Origin: Anaeromonas frigoriresistens
GTDB taxonomy: Bacteria; Bacillota; Clostridia; Tissierellales; SIT17
Direction: 5' to 3'
DNA length: 64,000 nucleotides
Assembly: GCF_016820655.1 (NCBI RefSeq)
Contig: NZ_WSFT01000016.1
Location: 105,643-169,642, forward strand
Position numbers and translations under genes: made by a program. Shown here piece by piece: positions 8,088 to 17,360 of the stretch. Position 1 is the stretch's first letter; each line of letters opens with the position of its first letter. Under the pieces are notes generated by a model. It saw nothing but the letters and a program-made list of their open reading frames with translations. It did not search any database and was not told the DNA's origin.

Positions 8088-9930
8088 TATTTATGCCATA
8101 CTTTTTTAATTTATCGTAAAAACTTGTTTTCTTAATACCTAATAACTTCATTGCTTTCTTTTTATCTCCTTTAGTTATTCTTAATGTTTTAACTATATGA
8201 TTCTTTTCAGCTTCTATAATAGCTTCTTTTAAATTTAATAAATCTTTATTTTTCTCATCAAATTCTATATGAATATTCCGAGACATTATAGTATTACCAT
8301 CAGTTAAATTAATAGCTCTTTCTAATATATTTTCTAATTCTCTTATATTACCTGGCCAGGAATAAGTTAATAATTTATTTAAAGCTTCGGAAGAAAGTCT
8401 CTTAATTTTAGTTCCAGCTTTATAACATACTTTGGGTAATAATTGATAGACTAATGAGTATATATCTTCTTTTCTTTCTCGTAAGGGAGGTATTCGTATA
8501 GGGAAAACATTAATTCTATAATATAAATCTTCTCTAAAGTTTCCCTTTAAAACCTCTTTTTCTAGATTTTTATTTGTTGCAGCTATTATTCTAACATCAA
8601 CATGTATTTTTTTAGCTCCTCCAACTTTATAAAAACTTTTATTTTGAAGAACTTGTAGGAGTTTAACTTGCATTGCTGGAGATATCTCCCCGATTTCATC
8701 AAGAAATATTGTACCTTTATCAGCTAGTTCAAAATATCCTTTTTTCCCTTCAGATTTAGCTCCAGTAAAGGCTCCTTTTTCATATCCAAAAAGTTCACTT
8801 TCAAGTAAACTTTCTGGTATTCCTCCACAATTTACAGCTATAAAAGGGTTGTCCTTTCTATCACTTACATTATGAATTTCCTTTGCTAGAAGGCTTTTTC
8901 CAGTTCCACTTTCTCCAAATATCAGTAATGTTGAATTAGTTTTAGAAGCTTTATATGCTAATCTCTTTATATTTGTAATTTTTGAACTTTCTCCTATAAT
9001 ATTAGGAAAAATCTTTGACAAGTCTATTTCCCCTATAAATTTCTTTTGCATTGTTTCTATTTTAATTAAGGCATCATCTCTTTCTTTTATAACTCTTCTT
9101 ATCTCAGAAAGATCTTCTACCTTGAGTAAGGCACCTACTCTTTTATTAGATTTATTGATAGGAATAAAAGTACAAGATGTAGGTCTACCATTAATTTCTA
9201 TGAATTTGTCTGTGAAAGAAATATCTTTTTCTTCTGCAGATTTTATAAATTCTTTTATTTCCGGTATATACCCATGGATATCAAATATATTCTTACCAAT
9301 TACCTCCACTAACTTACTCCCTTTACCTTTTTCCATAAACTTATTGCCTAAAAATATATCGTGAATACTTTCTTTTCTTATAGTATATCCTTTACCTTGA
9401 TAAAACTTTATATCTTGAGTATTTCTATCTAATATAACCATATGACCAATAGCTTTAATATATTCCATTTCATACATATGTCCATTTATTTGAATCTTAG
9501 TAGCCTTATTATTAAAATCAATAGTTATTCTTATTTTATTTTTTAGAAATTCTGTATTTATCTCTAAATTTTTATGGTCATTATAACTTTTTAGAACTTT
9601 ATATATAGGTTTGATTTTATCATCTTTATATACACCTATCCCAGCTATAGCATCTCCTAGCTCTATCTCTCCATCATTAATTCCTATATAGGATAGATCA
9701 CTAGGCGTTAATTCACCATCATCTTGTCCTAAATTATTATTTGCAATTATGACAATATCTCCTTCTTTTATTTGGCCCCCTTTATGTCCTATCCCTGAAT
9801 CGTATATTATTCCAAATATTTCCTTAGCTCTCTTATTATATAGTTGAATATCACCTTTATTATCAATAAAAATAAGTCCTTCGTTTGCTTCATCAGTAAT
9901 AGAGTTAGTCAATTCTTTATTAAAAATCAA
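8080..9930 (-). CDS. Sigma-54-dependent enhancer-binding regulator (PAS, AAA+, Fis HTH)
   Basis: About 616 residues. An N-terminal PAS-like segment (about 10-45) is followed by a less familiar middle region with a second PAS-like part (about 205-280). The AAA+ domain has Walker A GESGTGKS (near 340) and the sigma-54 contact loop GAFTGA, and a C-terminal Fis-type helix-turn-helix ends the protein. AAGGAG is 8 nt before a TTG at 9930. A GTG three codons earlier abuts the Shine-Dalgarno, so TTG is the likelier start. The gene sits immediately upstream of the sigma-54 promoter of lysA and very probably activates it. The PAS ligand is unknown. Confidence 0.9.
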   Translation of the reverse strand: MIFNKELTNSITDEANEGLIFIDNKGDIQLYNKRAKEIFGIIYDSGIGHKGGQIKEGDIVIIANNNLGQDDGELTPSDLSYIGINDGEIELGDAIAGIGVYKDDKIKPIYKVLKSYNDHKNLEINTEFLKNKIRITIDFNNKATKIQINGHMYEMEYIKAIGHMVILDRNTQDIKFYQGKGYTIRKESIHDIFLGNKFMEKGKGSKLVEVIGKNIFDIHGYIPEIKEFIKSAEEKDISFTDKFIEINGRPTSCTFIPINKSNKRVGALLKVEDLSEIRRVIKERDDALIKIETMQKKFIGEIDLSKIFPNIIGESSKITNIKRLAYKASKTNSTLLIFGESGTGKSLLAKEIHNVSDRKDNPFIAVNCGGIPESLLESELFGYEKGAFTGAKSEGKKGYFELADKGTIFLDEIGEISPAMQVKLLQVLQNKSFYKVGGAKKIHVDVRIIAATNKNLEKEVLKGNFREDLYYRINVFPIRIPPLRERKEDIYSLVYQLLPKVCYKAGTKIKRLSSEALNKLLTYSWPGNIRELENILERAINLTDGNTIMSRNIHIEFDEKNKDLLNLKEAIIEAEKNHIVKTLRITKGDKKKAMKLLGIKKTSFYDKLKKYGINTP

Positions 9931-9948
9931 TTTATTCACTCCTTATTA

Positions 9949-9978
9949 AAAAGGTGATCCCTTTTAGAATCACCTTTA
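9949..9978 (-). terminator. Terminator of the ZIP transporter gene
   Basis: Arms AAAGGTGAT and ATCACCTTT enclose a 10-nt loop, and a T run follows on the minus strand. It lies 6 nt after the ZIP stop codon. Confidence 0.8.
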
Positions 9979-9983
9979 ATTAT

Positions 9984-10796
9984 CTATATAAATAATAGTA
10001 AACTTAATGACATAACTATCATTCCAAGTATAAGACCGTATATCGAAATATGATGTTCTCCATATTTTTGAGCAGCAGGTAATAATTCATCTAATGAAAT
10101 ATACACCATTATTCCAGCGACCATTCCAAATAATATACCAAAGGTTAGATCATTAAAGAAACTTGATAACAACAGATATCCTACCAAAGCACCTAATGGC
10201 TCTGAAAGACCCGATGCAAAAGAATAATAAAATGCTTTTCTTTTATTTCCTGTGGCGTAATATAGAGGTATTGAAACAGCAATCCCCTCAGGAATATTAT
10301 GAATTGCTACAGCTACAGCAATAGGTATACCTAATGTAGGATCTTTTAATGCAGCCGTAAAAGTTGCTAAACCTTCTGGAAAGTTATGTATTGCTATTGC
10401 TAATGCAGACATTAGTCCCATTCTTTTTAAACTATTTTTATTTTCTATATCTTTACTATCTGCATTATCTACAGCTTCTATAGTCTGAACATTATGAGGA
10501 TTTTCGAAACTTGGTACTAATTTGTCTATTATAGCTATTAAAAATATACCTCCAAAAAATGATAATACCGTTATCCAACTTCCCGTCTTTAAACCAAGTA
10601 CATCTACTAATGATTCTTTTGCTTTTACAAAGATTTCTACAAAAGAGACATATATCATCACTCCAGCAGAAAAACCCAAAGAAGCAGATAAAAATTTAGT
10701 GTTAGTTTTTTTAGTAAAAAAAGCTAGAGCACTACCTATACCAGTAGACAATCCTGCGAATACAGTAAGTCCAAATGCAAATAAAACAGGATTCAT
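9984..10796 (-). CDS. ZIP-family divalent metal transporter
   Basis: Eight-helix ZIP permease (270 aa) importing Zn(II) or other divalent metals. The signature metal-site motifs HNFPEG and HNIPEG are present in helices IV and V. The ATG at 10796 is 7 nt behind AGGAGGT; a GTG upstream overlaps the Shine-Dalgarno. It resembles bacterial ZupT-like proteins of the GufA branch. It is a single-gene unit with its own terminator and no visible Zur site. Confidence 0.9.
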   Translation of the reverse strand: MNPVLFAFGLTVFAGLSTGIGSALAFFTKKTNTKFLSASLGFSAGVMIYVSFVEIFVKAKESLVDVLGLKTGSWITVLSFFGGIFLIAIIDKLVPSFENPHNVQTIEAVDNADSKDIENKNSLKRMGLMSALAIAIHNFPEGLATFTAALKDPTLGIPIAVAVAIHNIPEGIAVSIPLYYATGNKRKAFYYSFASGLSEPLGALVGYLLLSSFFNDLTFGILFGMVAGIMVYISLDELLPAAQKYGEHHISIYGLILGMIVMSLSLLLFI

Positions 10797-10868
10797 GATT
10801 TTCACCTCCTATTGTATAATATCTATAATCATATTATAGTATATACCAATTTTTTTTATTAATATAGC

Positions 10869-10920
10869 TATAATATAAAAACACTTTGTATTTTAAAATA
10901 CAAAGTGTTTTTATATTATA
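10869..10920 (-). terminator. 52-bp perfect palindromic terminator
   Basis: A perfect 26+26 bp palindrome centred at 10894/10895 with T/A-rich outer arms, so it can terminate in both directions. Its distal arm overlaps the stop codon of the permease gene ending at 10916. Confidence 0.85.
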
Positions 10921-11446
10921 TGATTTTTTCTTTAGGATTTATTTCTTCTATATTAATATTATTTGATATTATTTTAGCCATAATCATAATAGAAATCACA
11001 GTTAAAATCCATCTTACTATCATAAATTTAAATCCAATAAATTTAATTTCATTAGCTAAAAGAGGGATCTTTATTACAGCCCAAGAGCTAATAATAATTA
11101 CTATATTAGATATACTTGCTCCTTTTTTTAATAGAGCACTAGCCATAGGAAAAGCTGCATATATAGGTCCAGCAGATATACTTCCTAAGATAAAGGATAA
11201 TAAAATACCTTTTTTACCAGAATTATCTCCTAATCTATCTATAATAACTTTTTTTGGTACCCACACATCTATTAGAGTTATTGCTATAAATATGATAGGC
11301 ATTACCAGCAGCATCTCTTTGATATAGTAACTACTATTATTCAAAGATGTACTTGCTAAATTGATATTAAACAGAGTTATAATTAGATATATAGATATGA
11401 TAAATATAAGAAACTTATTCTTCTTAAAGAATTTTAGTCCCCTCAA
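10916..11446 (-). CDS. Permease subunit of the DUF318/ArsP-like type, second half
   Basis: 176 residues with four to five membrane helices and a GPIYAAFP motif. This resembles half of the two-domain permeases (DUF318/UPF0718/ArsP group) that move small metal or organic ions. Its ATG overlaps the stop of the preceding 160-residue permease gene by 4 bp (ATGA), so both halves are made together and probably form one transporter. The substrate is unknown. Confidence 0.7.
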   Translation of the reverse strand: MRGLKFFKKNKFLIFIISIYLIITLFNINLASTSLNNSSYYIKEMLLVMPIIFIAITLIDVWVPKKVIIDRLGDNSGKKGILLSFILGSISAGPIYAAFPMASALLKKGASISNIVIIISSWAVIKIPLLANEIKFIGFKFMIVRWILTVISIMIMAKIISNNINIEEINPKEKII

Positions 11447-11925
11447 ATAATCACCCCCATAACAATAGAGATAATAATAGCAAATCCAAAACTCAACAGA
11501 TTTCTTTGTATAGAGAACTTAAAGCCAAATCTTTCTTTTTCTATTGGAAAAGTAACTACTCCTACCATAGTTAGAGTTGTAAGAAACCCTGCAATTGGAG
11601 CAATATTTGCTCCAGCATCTATTAGAGATCCAGCTAATGGAAAAGCAACAAAGGCTGGAATTAATGTTATACTACCTACAATAGTCGAGAATATCGTAGA
11701 AAGATAAATATTTGATTCTCCCATTATTTTCTTTATCATGTCTGGAGGTATTATTGCTAATATTAGTCCTATTAGCAATAATACACCAAATATACTACCA
11801 AACATATTTTTCATCATTTTCATATTTTTTTTCATGGATTTTAATGTTTTATCTTTATCCTTAATAAAAGATATTAGTAACCCTATTATTGAAATGATTA
11901 AAAATATAATACTAAATATATCCAT
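11443..11925 (-). CDS. Permease subunit of the DUF318/ArsP-like type, first half
   Basis: 160 residues with hydrophobic segments at about 3-20, 44-62, 75-105 and 110-160, and an IPAFVAFPLAG motif. This corresponds to the GPIYAAFP segment of its partner, showing a duplicated half-transporter arrangement encoded by two genes. It lies 4 bp downstream of the cupin gene in the same operon. Confidence 0.7.
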   Translation of the reverse strand: MDIFSIIFLIISIIGLLISFIKDKDKTLKSMKKNMKMMKNMFGSIFGVLLLIGLILAIIPPDMIKKIMGESNIYLSTIFSTIVGSITLIPAFVAFPLAGSLIDAGANIAPIAGFLTTLTMVGVVTFPIEKERFGFKFSIQRNLLSFGFAIIISIVMGVII

Positions 11926-11929
11926 ATTC

Positions 11930-12250
11930 TTATCTCATATCACTAGGATTAGGGGCTTTTATTACGAATATCTCAAGTAATTCATCATTTTTGTTATTTA
12001 CATTCATCAATGTTTTATATGGAATGTTTATTATACTTCCCTTGTCATGTTTCTGCTCTTCTTGATCATCTAATTGTAAAGATAATTCTCCTCTTATTAC
12101 AATCATATATACATTAGAGTTGGCATTATGCTGAGGTAAGCCCTCTCCCTTTGGAAATATCATATGATTTAAATGAAGATTATCATCATTTACAATCTTT
12201 TCTACTGTCTTTTCCCTGCTATCACTAAATTTATAAATTTTTTCAATCAT
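11930..12250 (-). CDS. Small cupin-domain protein
   Basis: A single cupin barrel of 106 residues with the motif-1 region (HLNHMIFPKGEGLPQHNAN) and a following beta strand VYMIVIRGEL. The start at 12250 is set by AAGGAGG 7 nt upstream; a longer in-frame reading from 12367 would run through the promoter. It is the first gene of the cupin-permease-permease operon, which is preceded by a class II Crp/Fnr promoter. It may sense or bind the transported compound, which is unproven. Confidence 0.8.
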   Translation of the reverse strand: MIEKIYKFSDSREKTVEKIVNDDNLHLNHMIFPKGEGLPQHNANSNVYMIVIRGELSLQLDDQEEQKHDKGSIINIPYKTLMNVNNKNDELLEIFVIKAPNPSDMR

Positions 12251-12283
12251 TAAAATTCCTCCTTTATATTTACTTTCATATTT

Positions 12284-12325
12284 ATTATAATTATTTATAT
12301 AACTTAAATCTGTAACCATGGTTAC
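12284..12325 (-). promoter_or_regulatory. Class II Crp/Fnr-type promoter and operator of the cupin-permease operon
   Basis: A 14-bp perfect palindrome GTAACCATGGTTAC (12312-12325) is centred about 41 bp upstream of the start point implied by a TATAAT at 12289-12284, and there is no -35 match. A centre at -41.5 is the diagnostic spacing of Crp/Fnr class II activation. The divergent neighbour encodes a Crp/Fnr-family protein, which is the obvious activator. Confidence 0.65.
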
Positions 12326-12353
12326 GAAAGGATGATTTTTTATTACTTCTAAA

Positions 12354-13013
12354 TTGTATATTAACATTATCCAGTCAAATTCTTTATTTAAGAACTTATC
12401 AAAAGAAAAACTAGAAAAGTTATTTAATGAGGATGATCTTTCTATAAAAAAGTATTCAACAAATGAAATAATTTATTTTCAAAATGAGGAATGCAAATCC
12501 TTCGATATATTACTTTCTGGAAAGTTAGTAGTACAAAATCTAGATCAAAATGGAAATATATTAACTATCACTAATTTTTACCCTGGAGATTCTTTTGGAG
12601 GTCACTTGATATTTGCTGATAATAATTTTTATCCCATGAATGTAATTTCTAAGTCTGATTCAGTAATATTAAAAATGAAAAAATCATTAGTTTTGAAATT
12701 ATGTCAGACAGATAGCAATTTCTTATCGGAAATTTTAAGATCTATTTCTAATAAAACTATTATTATAAGTAATAAAATTCATGATATATCATTAAAAACT
12801 ATTAGGGCATGTATATTAGATTATTTGAAATATGAATATAACCTTCAAAATTCTTTAACATTAAAACTTAGTATGACTAAAAAAGAATGGGCAGAAAAAA
12901 TAGGAGTACACAGACCTTCTCTTTCTAGAGAACTTATGAAAATGAAACGTGAAGGTTTAATTGATTATACAAGGAAATCAATAACAATAAAAAAAAGAGA
13001 TATACTAAATTAA
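12354..13013 (+). CDS. Crp/Fnr-family transcriptional regulator
   Basis: 219 residues with an N-terminal cyclic-nucleotide-binding-like beta-roll (about 20-120), a long dimer helix and a C-terminal winged HTH (KKEWAEKIGVHRPSLSREL). The Cys pattern of Fe-S-containing FNR is absent. The start is uncertain: TTG at 12354 has no close Shine-Dalgarno, while an AAAGGAT would best serve an ATT at 12342. It is transcribed divergently from the cupin-permease operon it probably controls. Confidence 0.85.
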   Translation: MYINIIQSNSLFKNLSKEKLEKLFNEDDLSIKKYSTNEIIYFQNEECKSFDILLSGKLVVQNLDQNGNILTITNFYPGDSFGGHLIFADNNFYPMNVISKSDSVILKMKKSLVLKLCQTDSNFLSEILRSISNKTIIISNKIHDISLKTIRACILDYLKYEYNLQNSLTLKLSMTKKEWAEKIGVHRPSLSRELMKMKREGLIDYTRKSITIKKRDILN

Positions 13014-13034
13014 TATAGAATATCTCCTTATCTT

Positions 13035-13862
13035 TTATTTACTATTAAGTATCGTCAATATTATTTCAGGTCTATTAAGTATTCTTTGAGGAAATATACT
13101 ATTACCTAATCCTCTGCTTACTATGAGACGGGTTTTTCCTTCAAGATATACTCCACTATCATACTTAGGTAATAACCCTTGACCAGGAGATAATAGCCCT
13201 CCTATCACAGGCAACCTAATTTGTCCTCCATGAGCATGTCCTGAAAATACTAAATCAAAAGGATACTTACTATAATAATCTATATAGCTAGGTCTATGAG
13301 CTAATAAAATATTTATATCCTTTTCTTCCAATTGAAACTTAGATAATGTTGCAGATATATTTTCACCATATAACCCTTGAATAGAACTGTCTCTTAAACC
13401 AACAATACTCAACTCATAACCATTCTTTGAAACAGTCTTTTTACTATCTTCTAAAATATCAATATTTATTTTTTTAAGCTCCTTATATAGATCCAAATAT
13501 CTCTCAGTTCTTTCCTCATGATTGCCAGTTATATAATATACTTCAGCTAACTTAGATGCCCTATCTAATAAAGCGATCCCATTATCTATGCCTTTTCTTC
13601 TACTATCTATCAAATCTCCTGTGAAAAATATAATATCTGGATTTAAATTCTCAAGTATCCTAATTATTTTATCTTGATTATCTCCAAACTTTTTATTGTG
13701 TAAATCAGATAAATGGACTATTCGATAGCCTTCAAATCCCCCTATATCTTTATCTAAGTCTACTTCTATCTTGGTTACTTCTATTAAATTATTTTCTAAA
13801 TATAAAAACACTACTATTAGTATAAATATAATTACTCCTATAATAATCATAATTTGCTTCAA
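13035..13862 (-). CDS. Membrane-anchored metallophosphoesterase (YkuE/YaeI-like)
   Basis: An N-terminal transmembrane anchor (about 3-22) is followed by a calcineurin-like domain with all metal motifs: SDLH, GDLID, GNHE, and the late GHAHGGQ. The 275-residue length fits the YkuE group. The start is a TTG with AAGGAGG 6 nt before it. The active site should face outside or the membrane surface. The substrate is uncertain; relatives act on lipid or nucleotide pyrophosphates. Confidence 0.88.
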   Translation of the reverse strand: MKQIMIIIGVIIFILIVVFLYLENNLIEVTKIEVDLDKDIGGFEGYRIVHLSDLHNKKFGDNQDKIIRILENLNPDIIFFTGDLIDSRRKGIDNGIALLDRASKLAEVYYITGNHEERTERYLDLYKELKKINIDILEDSKKTVSKNGYELSIVGLRDSSIQGLYGENISATLSKFQLEEKDINILLAHRPSYIDYYSKYPFDLVFSGHAHGGQIRLPVIGGLLSPGQGLLPKYDSGVYLEGKTRLIVSRGLGNSIFPQRILNRPEIILTILNSK

Positions 13863-13889
13863 TATTATCCTCCTTAAATTTGATCTATC

Positions 13890-14942
13890 TTATAACCATT
13901 TCTTTCTTTTAAAGAAGGTCACCATACCCCCACACACAATAATTGATATAACCCAAAATAGAGGATAACTCCATCTTTCATCTAATTCTGGCATATGTAC
14001 AAAATTCATTCCATATACTCCTGTTATAAATGTTAAAGGGATAAAAATAGTAGAGTATAAAGTTAGTGTGGTCATTATCTCATTCATCCTATTGCTGGTA
14101 GCCGACATATTTGTATCAAATAAACCATTAATCGTTTCTCTATATATCATTATATAATCCATTATTTGAGCTACATGATCATTTACATCTTTAAAATATT
14201 CTTTCACATCAGATGTTATTAAAGAAACTCTGTTTATCAATTCAAAAAGGATATCTCTTATTGGCCACACTGATGTTTTAACCACCATTAACTCTTTTCT
14301 AAGTTTATATATATCCTTTAATTTATCATCGTAATTTTCCTCTATAATTGAGATTTCTACTTTATCTATCATAGTCTGTAATTCTTTTAATAATAAATAA
14401 TTATTATCAACAATATTATCTATAAGAGAATATAATAAATAATCTGCTCCATATTTTTTAATATCAGAGTCTACACTCTCTATCCTATTTCTTACCTTAT
14501 CAAATATATCCCCTTCTCTTTCTTGAAAGGTTAATAAAAAATTATCTTTTAATACAAAAGAAACCTGTTCCTCTTCAATTTTAAACTCTTCTTTATTAAA
14601 GGATAACATTTTTAAAACTATAAAAACATAGTTACTATTATAATCTATTTTAGGTCTTTGTCCTATACTTAATATATCTTCTAGTAATAAATTATTTATC
14701 TCAAATCTTTCCCCTATTTCATCAATCTGATTTGTATCATTTAATCCATATATATTTAACCAATTAATATCTTCTTTCATAAAAGAAATAGATTCAATAT
14801 TATCCTGTCGTTCTTTCTTATAAGATTCATCATTATAGGTTATTAATTCCAATATAGTTTTATCTCTTGTTTTATTACCTGTATAAGTTAATGTTCCAGG
14901 GGCTTTACCAATTTTTTTTAAATTAAAATTAGATGGTCTCAT
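13890..14942 (-). CDS. corA: CorA-type Mg2+/Co2+ channel
   Basis: 350 residues: a large cytosolic N-terminal funnel domain, then two C-terminal helices with the signature YGMNF at the end of the first helix and a basic tail (FKRKKWL). GGAGGTATTT precedes the ATG. It is a stand-alone gene. Confidence 0.93.
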   Translation of the reverse strand: MRPSNFNLKKIGKAPGTLTYTGNKTRDKTILELITYNDESYKKERQDNIESISFMKEDINWLNIYGLNDTNQIDEIGERFEINNLLLEDILSIGQRPKIDYNSNYVFIVLKMLSFNKEEFKIEEEQVSFVLKDNFLLTFQEREGDIFDKVRNRIESVDSDIKKYGADYLLYSLIDNIVDNNYLLLKELQTMIDKVEISIIEENYDDKLKDIYKLRKELMVVKTSVWPIRDILFELINRVSLITSDVKEYFKDVNDHVAQIMDYIMIYRETINGLFDTNMSATSNRMNEIMTTLTLYSTIFIPLTFITGVYGMNFVHMPELDERWSYPLFWVISIIVCGGMVTFFKRKKWL

Positions 14943-14985
14943 AAATACCTCCAGTAGTTTTGTATTTTAGATTTATACCCTAAAT

Positions 14986-15039
14986 GAGATAAAATAAAGA
15001 GTTTTAATCTCTAGAGATTAAAACTCTTTATTTTATCTC
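14986..15039. terminator. 54-bp perfect palindromic terminator
   Basis: A perfect 27+27 bp palindrome is centred on CTAG at 15012/15013. It covers the last four codons of the sortase gene (stop at 15028-15030), so the coding end itself forms one arm of the hairpin. Confidence 0.85.
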
Positions 15040-15621
15040 CCCTTTAATTATCAGCCTAGAAGAAGGATCAGTGCTATAATCACAAGTAATTAGTGTTATA
15101 GTTTTTCTATTTCTATCACCTTCAATAACCCATACATCATCAGGAGAAACTATAAGTTTTTCATATACTATGTATTTAAATTTTTCTTTCTCATTACTTA
15201 ATTCCAATATGTCCCCTATATTAACTTCATCTAATCTATTAAAATTACTTCCATAGGTTCTACTATTATGTCCTGCAATAACATAATTACCTTCCTGTCC
15301 CATAGGGGCAGTATTATTCATTTTTGCTACCGATATATTTAAGTTACTTTTTGTTGCTCCTATTAATATAGGTTGATTAAAATCTATTTTCTTAATTTTT
15401 AGAACTCCATCAATATTTTTAGATATATATTCATTTCTTTTCTTATCTTCTATCATATTAGTTTCAATATTATTATTAACTTCTATTCTCGATAAATCTT
15501 CTTGCCATTGTTCTAAAATATCCTTTTGTTTATCTGTATAATAGTAGAATTTTAATTTAGGATACATAATAAAAGAAATACCTAATACTATTAACATTAT
15601 CCCTAATATCCGTAACTTCAC
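15028..15621 (-). CDS. Sortase, class D-like
   Basis: A membrane-anchored transpeptidase of 197 residues with an N-terminal helix (about 5-22). The catalytic His118 (AGHNSRTYG), Cys180 (TLITC) and Arg189 (SSRLIIKG) are present. The TLITC form and short length place it with class D/E housekeeping-like sortases of Gram-positive spore formers. It lies 13 bp behind a gene for an LPKTG protein, its likely dedicated substrate. Confidence 0.92.
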   Translation of the reverse strand: MKLRILGIMLIVLGISFIMYPKLKFYYYTDKQKDILEQWQEDLSRIEVNNNIETNMIEDKKRNEYISKNIDGVLKIKKIDFNQPILIGATKSNLNISVAKMNNTAPMGQEGNYVIAGHNSRTYGSNFNRLDEVNIGDILELSNEKEKFKYIVYEKLIVSPDDVWVIEGDRNRKTITLITCDYSTDPSSRLIIKGEIK

Positions 15622-15634
15622 TTATACTTCCCCT

Positions 15635-16237
15635 TTAGTTTACTTTCTTCTTTTTAAAAAGTAAGAAAGCCCCTGTTCCTAATGCTAATACGCCTATAGT
15701 ATATATTAAAATGGGAATATCTTCACCTGTTTTAGGCAGTACTCCACTATCTTTTGATTTTGCTGTAAATACCCAATTAAATTCTACTTCTTTATTTTGA
15801 TATTCATTTCCAGTTTCAGGTCCTGGTAAATGAATTGTAGCTACTAATTCTTTAATTGTATCTATATCTAAATTACCTAAAGAAATACTCATATCTTCTA
15901 AATCAGACATCTTACCTATATATATTTGTTCACTGCCATAATTCAATGTCAATTCCAGTTGTTCAAATAAATCAATTTTCTGCTTCTTACCTACTCTTTC
16001 TAATCCTATAGATACCTCTAGAGGATCCTTACCATTATTTATTATAGTAAGCTTTGATTTCTCTGTATCTCCAGGTTTTAACGTAGTCAAATCAAAGGAC
16101 TTAGTACTAGGTTCTACAATTAGTCCTTCTTTTTCTCTAATTATCTTAACGTCATCTGAAAATACTGTAGTAGTCAAAGTAGTAAAGAATAATACAATTA
16201 CTAAAATTATAAGACCTATTTTTTTCTTTTTTACCAT
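15635..16237 (-). CDS. LPXTG-anchored surface protein (sortase substrate)
   Basis: 200 residues: a signal peptide (MVKKKKIGLIILVIVL...), a beta-rich domain of about 130 residues beginning at a conserved-looking IVEPSTKSFDLTTLKPGD, and a C-terminal cell-wall sorting signal LPKTG (167-171), hydrophobic segment and KKKK tail. The domain resembles small immunoglobulin-like surface modules with a TIINNGKDPLEV strand. It is co-transcribed with the sortase. Confidence 0.88.
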   Translation of the reverse strand: MVKKKKIGLIILVIVLFFTTLTTTVFSDDVKIIREKEGLIVEPSTKSFDLTTLKPGDTEKSKLTIINNGKDPLEVSIGLERVGKKQKIDLFEQLELTLNYGSEQIYIGKMSDLEDMSISLGNLDIDTIKELVATIHLPGPETGNEYQNKEVEFNWVFTAKSKDSGVLPKTGEDIPILIYTIGVLALGTGAFLLFKKKKVN

Positions 16238-16379
16238 ATAGAATGACCCACTTTCTCATTTATTCAATTTTTAAGATACATTTATGTTTTACTTCTATGA
16301 TTATTAACATTACTTATATGTTTATACATCCCTTATTAATTCTATTACTTGTCCAGGGGATTTATTCTATATTTTTATA

Positions 16380-16419
16380 TACTAAAAAAGATATAGGTTA
16401 ACCTATATCTTTTTTAGTA
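16380..16419 (-). terminator. 40-bp perfect palindromic terminator
   Basis: Two 20-nt arms are perfectly complementary (TACTAAAAAAGATATAGGTT and its complement) with a T-rich end. It starts directly after the acetamidase stop codon. Confidence 0.85.
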
Positions 16420-17316
16420 CTAAATTCTATAATTATACTTATCTAATATATCAAGGGGTATTTCCATCCGAGCTGTCTTTAGCGGATCTACTACTTGGCA
16501 TATTTTTAAATTTCCAGCAACTGATAATAACATTGTAGCTTCATGTTTATCCAAACTTAATTCCTGTACTAAGAATTTGTGCATATTTCTAGTAGCTTGA
16601 TTTGAAGCTTCATCTAATGTTAATGCAGAAGCTATTGTCATTACCTCTCTACCTTCAATTAATAAAGGCAAAGGTAAATGTTTCCCCTTTATAATCGAAA
16701 CCTTAACTATGACTTCACCTGCTATTTCAACTCCAGATACAGAAATTTCTCCATCTCCCATTATAGCATGAAGATCTCCTAAAGCTAATAATCCTCCGTC
16801 TACATTAACAGGAAGATAAAGGGTAGACCCTTTAACTATTCTTTTACAATCCATATTTCCCCCATGGGCTTCAGGAGTCCCTGTAGGTATATCTTCACTT
16901 TTAGGAGCAGTGCCTATAACTCCGATCATAGGACGTATCTCAAAACTCAATTTTTTATTAAATATTGCTTTATTATTTTCTATGGGAATAATTTTTGTTT
17001 TTTCTTCATTAAATATATCACCTAAAACTCCAAATCCAGGAGCGATTGCCATTACTCCTTTACTATCAATTTTAATATCAATAATCTCTACTTTTAATAT
17101 ATCCCCTTGTTTAGCTTCATTTATGTATAGTGGTCCTGTAGCAGGGTTGACCTTATCCCACCCAACTGAGCTAAATAAATCTTCTTCTGTTTTCAAAGTA
17201 TTACTAAAGCAATCAAAAGTTTCAAAAGAAACCATTTCCCCCGAATCAATACTTTCTACAGGTTTGTTCTTAGAAGACATTTTTAATACATGTGTTTTAT
17301 TACTAATTTTTTTCAT
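16420..17316 (-). CDS. Acetamidase/formamidase family amidohydrolase
   Basis: FmdA/AmdA-family enzyme (298 aa) that hydrolyses short aliphatic amides such as formamide to the acid and ammonia. Family landmarks are the early INEAKQGD, the central HGGNMDCK and the metal-ligand region GDLHAIMGDGE. An AGGGGGG precedes the ATG. It is a single-gene unit between the surface-protein operon and the metal exporter. The substrate in this organism is not evident. Confidence 0.9.
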   Translation of the reverse strand: MKKISNKTHVLKMSSKNKPVESIDSGEMVSFETFDCFSNTLKTEEDLFSSVGWDKVNPATGPLYINEAKQGDILKVEIIDIKIDSKGVMAIAPGFGVLGDIFNEEKTKIIPIENNKAIFNKKLSFEIRPMIGVIGTAPKSEDIPTGTPEAHGGNMDCKRIVKGSTLYLPVNVDGGLLALGDLHAIMGDGEISVSGVEIAGEVIVKVSIIKGKHLPLPLLIEGREVMTIASALTLDEASNQATRNMHKFLVQELSLDKHEATMLLSVAGNLKICQVVDPLKTARMEIPLDILDKYNYRI

Positions 17317-17360
17317 ATAATCCCCCCTGTTTTACTATATCAAATTTTCTTATTTTTTAC

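Noticed and set aside
11930..12367. Longer 145-aa version of the cupin protein
   Set aside because: The added N-terminus would cross the predicted promoter and operator; AAGGAGG before 12250 decides the start.
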